In this document: positions 5,411 to 8,753 of the stretch, one piece after another
How the letters are laid out: each line of letters starts with the position of its first letter
How positions within the stretch are numbered: position 1 is the stretch's first letter
Origin: JAOAFX01 sp965649105
Lineage (GTDB): Bacteria > Hydrothermota > Tepidihabitantia > SM23-42 > JAOAFX01
Length of the DNA: 8,753 nt
Assembly (NCBI GenBank): GCA_965649105.1
Contig: CBFGJP010000094.1
Location: 1 to 8,753, forward strand
Direction of reading: 5' to 3'
Made by a program: the position numbers and the translations under genes
Notes under the pieces: generated by a model
Databases searched by the model: none
What the model saw: only the letters and a program-made list of their open reading frames with translations
Told to the model about the DNA's origin: nothing

Positions 5411-6748
5411 TCATTTAATCCACTCTATTTCTTCTATCTTGATTTTATCCTCACCAATATTACCCACAATGACTAGACGAAAATCATCAGGTTTAAGATA
5501 TTTAATAGCTACGTCTTTAATATCTTTTACCGTAACATCTTTAATCATTCGTTCGTATCTATCTGCGTAATCAAGCCCTAATTTCTCTATCTCAATCCTT
5601 GTAAGGAAATTTGCCATTTCTCGATAGGTATCAAAATTCAATGGAAAATTACCAATATAAAAATTTTTTGCCCGTTCAAGTTCATCGTTACTAATACCTT
5701 CAGTTATCCGTTTTATTTCTTGTAAAATTAAATTCACTGCTTCATCTGCGGATTCGTTCTTGGTTTGCACCCCGGCAATAAAATAACCTCCATAATTAAA
5801 ACGACCAAAGAAAGAAAAAACATTGTATGCAAGACCACGTTTTTCTCGAATCTCAGTAGCGAGCCTTGAAGTCAACCCTGAACCACCAAGAATATAATTC
5901 ATTATCCTTGTTGGGATCCAGTCTGATGCCTTATAATCTGGTCCGTAAAATCCGAAAAATATATAAGATTGAGAGATGTCACGGTTTATTAATAGCCCTT
6001 TTTTACCTTTCAATTCGGGCAGGGTAAGAGAAATTTCTGGCATATCTTTCTTCTGCCAATTTGAAAAATACCTCTCGTTCAATACTTTGATTGAATCTGC
6101 ATTGAAGTCACCAACCAGTACCACAAAACCATTGTTTGGTGCATAGTAAGTATTGTAAAATTCCTTTAAGTCCGAAACTTCAATTTTGTTTACCGTGCTA
6201 TCAAAGCCGAGCGGATCATGGTTTAAGGGGTTATTACCAAAGAGCAAACTACGAAATGCTACTTGCCCGGCATAGAATGGGTCATCCATCTGGCTTGCAA
6301 TTTGTGAATAGACCTGTCTCTGCAATCTTTTCAATTCCTGTAGATTGAATGAAGGCCTCTGGATACATTCTGAGATAATTTCAAGCAAGACTGATATATC
6401 CTTGCTCAGTGCCCTTGCCGATAGTTCAATATAGTCTTCATAAGCATTGGCATTTAAACTTGCGCCCAAAAATTCAATCCTTTCTAATAGTTCATCGCCT
6501 GTATGGAGCTCGGTTCCCCGCAATAACATCTTGGCGGTCAGATGCGCAAGCCCTTCCTTCCCTTTTGGGTCATAGAAACTACCTGCCTTCACTATCACCT
6601 TAATTTCAATCACCGGAATCTTATGCACCTCACTATACAAGATTGATAGTCCATTATCAAGGGTATCTTTATTGATTGTCAAGCCCGGAGCAAAGTTATT
6701 CATTAAAAAAGCGATTATCAAATAAATTATTTTATCTTTAATCTTCAT
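5411..6748 (-). CDS. M16 peptidase family protein, non-catalytic-type subunit
   Basis: The 445-residue protein has the two-domain M16 fold and an N-terminal signal peptide (MKIKDKIIYLIIAFLMNNFA), so it is exported. At the zinc site the HxxEH motif is degraded to HLTAK (69-73), which removes one metal ligand and the catalytic Glu. The C-terminal half keeps the substrate-side signature GLTSRLATEIREKRGLAYNV (291-310) with its Arg/Tyr pair. This is the pattern of the inactive partner in bacterial M16B heterodimers. I start it at the ATG at 6748, where GAGGAG is 5 nt upstream and the signal peptide begins at once; the frame is open further up to 6826 but lies inside the upstream gene. Start and upstream stop overlap by 11 nt (ATGAAGATTAA), which implies translational coupling with its partner. 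Confidence 0.92.
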   Translation of the reverse strand: MKIKDKIIYLIIAFLMNNFAPGLTINKDTLDNGLSILYSEVHKIPVIEIKVIVKAGSFYDPKGKEGLAHLTAKMLLRGTELHTGDELLERIEFLGASLNANAYEDYIELSARALSKDISVLLEIISECIQRPSFNLQELKRLQRQVYSQIASQMDDPFYAGQVAFRSLLFGNNPLNHDPLGFDSTVNKIEVSDLKEFYNTYYAPNNGFVVLVGDFNADSIKVLNERYFSNWQKKDMPEISLTLPELKGKKGLLINRDISQSYIFFGFYGPDYKASDWIPTRIMNYILGGSGLTSRLATEIREKRGLAYNVFSFFGRFNYGGYFIAGVQTKNESADEAVNLILQEIKRITEGISNDELERAKNFYIGNFPLNFDTYREMANFLTRIEIEKLGLDYADRYERMIKDVTVKDIKDVAIKYLKPDDFRLVIVGNIGEDKIKIEEIEWIK

Positions 6749-8027
6749 CCTGACTCCTCGGTAATAAATAACCGACTGTTCTATTTTCTTCAATAAAGTA
6801 TTGATTCGCGACACGTTCAATATCACCTTTTGTTACCGAGAGTATCCTTTCCGGATACAGGTTTATATTATTCCAGGAATTGGTTAGAACCTCCCAGTAT
6901 CCGATGGCAAATCCAATTCCTGATGGTGAATCCTGACGAAAGATAGACTGGGCAAGGGTTTGATTCTTCGCCTTTACAATCTCCTCATCAGTTATTTCGC
7001 CTTTTTTCAATCTATCAATCTCGGTATATATCTCCTGTTCAAGTCTCTCAATTTCAACTCCGGTCTGCGGTATGCCAAAAATAAAAAATGTTCCATCATA
7101 TTTTAAAAAGGATGTATAAACATCCAGATTCGTTGCCACACCTTTTTCCCGGATAAGATTTTTTTCAAATCTTGAAGTCTTTCCTGAAGAAAGCACCATT
7201 CTGATTACATCAAGGACAGCAGCATCAGGATGATTTATACTTACGGTTCGGTAATTTATTGCAAGGGCAGGATAGTTAACATCTTTGAATAACTTAAATC
7301 TCCGTTCACCATTCTGAGATGGTTCATGGTATTCAATCTCTTTTACCGCCACGGGTTTTATTTTACCAAAATATTTTTTTACAAGTTTTATTACTTCATC
7401 CCTTTCCACATCACCACTTACTATAATTATTGCATTTGTGGGATTGTAGTATCTTTTATACCAGTTATAGACATCGTCCCTTTTTATATTTTGTAGATCA
7501 ACCATATAACCAATGACCGGTTGTCGGTATGGATGCTGAAGAAATGTCATCTGATCGATTGTTTCGGAAAGACAGCCATAAGGGTCATTCTCGCCAAGTC
7601 GCCGCTCTTCCATTACAACCCCCTTCTCAGGAATGAATTCTTTTTCAGCGATGAGTAAGTTCTGCATTCTATCTGCCTCTAACATCAATTCTAACTCATA
7701 GCGGTCTTTATATAAATTCGCCCAGTAAACCGTTTGATGAACAGAAGTAAATGCATTCTCTTCGCCGCCGGCCTCATCAATCATTCGGTCGTATTCTTTT
7801 GGTCCAAAATTCTTTGTGCCGCGAAACATCATATGCTCAAGAAGGTGTGAAATGCCTGTATAACCGGGGAGTTCATTGTATGAACCAACTTTATAACAAA
7901 CCTGGACTGCAACCACCGGTGCAAAATGGTCTTCATACACTAATAGTTTAAGTCCATTATCCAGTTGATGTTCAAAAACTTGAATCGGTTTAAAAGAAAG
8001 AACAAGCAATATCAGATTGATTATCAT
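6738..8027 (-). CDS. M16 family zinc metallopeptidase, catalytic subunit
   Basis: The 429-residue protein has a short N-terminal hydrophobic stretch (MIINLILLVLSF) likely acting as a signal peptide. The inverted zinc motif HLLEH (61-65: His61, Glu64, His65) is intact within GISHLLEHMMFRGTKNFG. The distal zinc-ligand Glu is at 140 or 141 in VVMEERRLGENDPYG. The second domain has SGKTSRFEKNLIREKGVATNL (about 281-301), where the Tyr of the usual Arg/Tyr pair is replaced, so the substrate-side motif is incomplete and is supplied by the downstream partner. It is expected to cleave peptides or damaged, imported or secreted proteins in the periplasm. It is first in a two-gene operon, with AAAGGAG at 8038-8032 and a near-consensus promoter at 8048-8075. 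Confidence 0.95.
   Translation of the reverse strand: MIINLILLVLSFKPIQVFEHQLDNGLKLLVYEDHFAPVVAVQVCYKVGSYNELPGYTGISHLLEHMMFRGTKNFGPKEYDRMIDEAGGEENAFTSVHQTVYWANLYKDRYELELMLEADRMQNLLIAEKEFIPEKGVVMEERRLGENDPYGCLSETIDQMTFLQHPYRQPVIGYMVDLQNIKRDDVYNWYKRYYNPTNAIIIVSGDVERDEVIKLVKKYFGKIKPVAVKEIEYHEPSQNGERRFKLFKDVNYPALAINYRTVSINHPDAAVLDVIRMVLSSGKTSRFEKNLIREKGVATNLDVYTSFLKYDGTFFIFGIPQTGVEIERLEQEIYTEIDRLKKGEITDEEIVKAKNQTLAQSIFRQDSPSGIGFAIGYWEVLTNSWNNINLYPERILSVTKGDIERVANQYFIEENRTVGYLLPRSQDED
6746..6759 (-). promoter_or_regulatory. ribosome-binding site and coupled start of the second M16 gene
   Basis: GAGGAG (6759-6754) lies inside the last codons of the upstream M16 gene, 5 nt before the ATG at 6748. 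The TAA of the upstream gene ends at 6738. This site decides the start and predicts balanced synthesis of the two subunits. Confidence 0.75.
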
Positions 8028-8047
8028 CGCACTCCTTTCAAAATTAG

Positions 8048-8075
8048 ATTATAACAAAAAAACAAGTGATGTCAA
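8048..8075 (-). promoter_or_regulatory. promoter of the M16 peptidase operon
   Basis: A perfect TTGACA (8075-8070), 16 bp with a T-rich spacer, and a perfect TATAAT (8053-8048). The predicted start is near 8041, which leaves a short leader with AAAGGAG. The left arm of repeat copy 2 begins only about 2 bp beyond the -35 box, so the repeat directly abuts this promoter. Confidence 0.85.
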
Positions 8076-8077
8076 CA

Positions 8078-8210
8078 AAAGTTATTCAGTGGGATACCCC
8101 TGAAAAACCCTGCTATACACCAAATCTTCTCTTAGAGCACAAACCCTTTGCATATCGCCTTTACTAAATATCTTGTCGTTTTTCTTTTTTTCATAATGGA
8201 AAATTTCGTT
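8078..8210 (-). repeat. long interspersed repeat with terminal inverted arms, copy 2
   Basis: Same orientation as copy 1, and matching it from about 8083 to 8210. Inverted arms are at 8078-8090 and 8163-8175 and pair at about 10 of 13 positions. Where copy 1 has CC/GG at the inner ends of the arms, copy 2 has AC/GT, a compensating pair change. The inner hairpin is also kept with shifted pairs (TTCAG, GGG-ATA-CCC, CTGAA). The T-rich tail TCGTTTTTCTTTTTTT is identical in both. The element lies between the upstream sorting-domain gene and the M16 promoter. Confidence 0.75.
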
Positions 8211-8390
8211 ACCATTGTATTGGAATTTTTCAAATTCTAATATATGAAATAGCAGTACTTAACCACCGTGTCTTTCTTCAGCAAAGGTGAGGTGTAAGGG
8301 CCGGAACTAAAGTCAGTGCTCCGTAAAATTGCCTATGTCTAACTTCTTACTTCCAACTCCACTTCCTCAACTAACTTTCAGTTCTATCCG
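8211..8390. other. 180-bp intergenic stretch, nothing recognised
   Basis: Between repeat copy 2 and the stop of the sorting-domain gene I see no ORF of note, no promoter and no hairpin followed by a U-run. With the repeat and the M16 promoter it makes up a 363-bp gene-free gap (8028-8390). Confidence 0.5.
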
Positions 8391-8753
8391 CTATCTTAAT
8401 AAAATTGCCTTTTCTACTTTCTTGAATTCTCCTGCCTCAAACCGCACAAAATAGACACCCGCCGGCAACCTGCGACCTGAATCATCTGATCCATCCCAGA
8501 GGACCGTTGACCGTTCAGCGTTAACCGTTAACCAAGAGAAATCTTTTACCAATTTCCCTGACACATCGTATATCGCAAGGCTAAAGCCCTGCCCTACTAA
8601 TCCTGCATCAGGTATCTGGTATCCGGCATCAGGCATCCGGCATCTGATCTCAGTCTTTTCCTTGAAGGGATTCGGATTGATAGCAAGCATTATGGAAACA
8701 GGCGAAGAAATTTGTTCGGTCTCGCTAATGCCCACCCCAACATTCGCCTTGGC
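8391..8753 (-). CDS. C-terminal part of a secreted protein with a Por-type (type IX) sorting / FlgD-Ig-like domain
   Basis: The frame is open to the right edge, so this is the last 120 residues of a longer protein. The domain begins at INPNPFKEKTEIR and continues with FSLAIYDVSGKLVKDF, then STVLWDGSDDSGRRLPAGVYFVRFEAG and ends EKAILLR. That is the usual beta-sandwich tail (Por_Secre_tail or FlgD_ig type) that routes proteins to the outer membrane or outside through a type IX-like route. Two loops are unusually long and are encoded by 7-bp tandem repeats (8605-8646 and 8502-8529). The nature of the cargo domain is outside the window. A GTG at 8735 is in frame but lies just before the tail domain and is not a likely start. 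Confidence 0.85.
   Translation of the reverse strand, partial: AKANVGVGISETEQISSPVSIMLAINPNPFKEKTEIRCRMPDAGYQIPDAGLVGQGFSLAIYDVSGKLVKDFSWLTVNAERSTVLWDGSDDSGRRLPAGVYFVRFEAGEFKKVEKAILLR
8502..8529 (-). repeat. heptanucleotide tandem repeat array (4 units) inside coding sequence
   Basis: On the plus strand the units are GACCGTT, GACCGTT, CAGCGTT and AACCGTT, followed by a partial AACC. Minus-strand consensus is AACGGTY. It encodes the loop LTVNAERSTV just ahead of the conserved LWDG strand of the sorting domain. Confidence 0.7.
8605..8646 (-). repeat. heptanucleotide tandem repeat array (6 units) inside coding sequence
   Basis: Six adjoining units fit G[CT]ATC[ACT]G on the plus strand: GCATCAG, GTATCTG, GTATCCG, GCATCAG, GCATCCG, GCATCTG. 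Three units make seven codons, so the peptide shows PDAGYQI followed by PDAGLVG. It falls between the NPNPFKEKTEIR strand and the IYDVSGKLV strand, a loop that is normally short. Confidence 0.8.

Noticed and set aside
6749..6826. Longer N-terminus for the second M16 gene
   Set aside because: It would overlap the upstream gene by 89 nt and precede the signal peptide. The ATG at 6748 has GAGGAG in place.
8310..8354. Possible decayed duplicate of the sorting-domain tail (AAAATTGCCT shared with 8399-8408)
   Set aside because: The shared stretch is only about ten bases plus scattered matches, which is too weak to separate from chance.
8605..8646. CRISPR-like array
   Set aside because: The units are 7 bp and contiguous, without spacers, and lie inside an ORF.

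Overview
The window looks like chromosomal DNA from an AT-rich, free-living bacterium, probably an uncultured lineage. That is inferred from three things: a Por-type (type IX-like) C-terminal sorting domain, a two-gene class I fumarase or tartrate dehydratase as found in many anaerobes and thermophiles, and a secreted M16 peptidase pair. The mix would fit an FCB-related or WOR-3-like candidate phylum, but no marker gene is present and the placement is a guess. No rRNA, tRNA, transposase, CRISPR array or phage gene was found.

Layout from left to right. (1) Bases 1-97, minus strand: the start of a gene that leaves the window, with a strong promoter and a tiny in-frame leader ORF. (2) About 214-345: copy 1 of a roughly 125-bp repeat. 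(3) 349-1479, minus: a LivJ-like periplasmic binding lipoprotein, with a 37-bp tandem palindromic repeat just before its GTG start. (4) 1682-3784, minus: a compact operon of an UlaG-like metallo-beta-lactamase-fold hydrolase followed by the alpha and beta subunits of a class I fumarase-type hydro-lyase. (5) 3785-3914: a divergent promoter region. (6) 3915-5399, plus: a cytosolic PAS-GAF-HD-GYP protein, predicted to be translated from a leaderless mRNA. (7) 5411-8027, minus: two overlapping M16 peptidase-family genes with complementary motif loss, as in M16B heterodimers. (8) About 8078-8210: copy 2 of the repeat, directly abutting the M16 promoter. (9) 8391-8753, minus: the C-terminal end of a secreted protein with a sorting domain, whose coding sequence holds two different 7-bp tandem repeat arrays.

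Four promoters can be read by eye. All have a TTGAnn box, exactly 16 bp of spacer and a perfect TATAAT, so they probably represent the housekeeping sigma class of this organism. Most minus-strand genes have clear AGGAG-type Shine-Dalgarno sequences, which makes the HD-GYP gene, with none, stand out.

Functionally the window joins unrelated housekeeping modules: a C4-dicarboxylate hydro-lyase operon, solute binding for amino-acid-type transport, c-di-GMP turnover or sensing, and export and processing of proteins at the cell envelope. I see no complete new multi-gene system. The most unusual content is non-coding or repeat-based: the inverted-repeat element lying between consecutive minus-strand genes at two sites, the palindromic leader of the livJ-like gene, and the heptanucleotide arrays inside the sorting domain.
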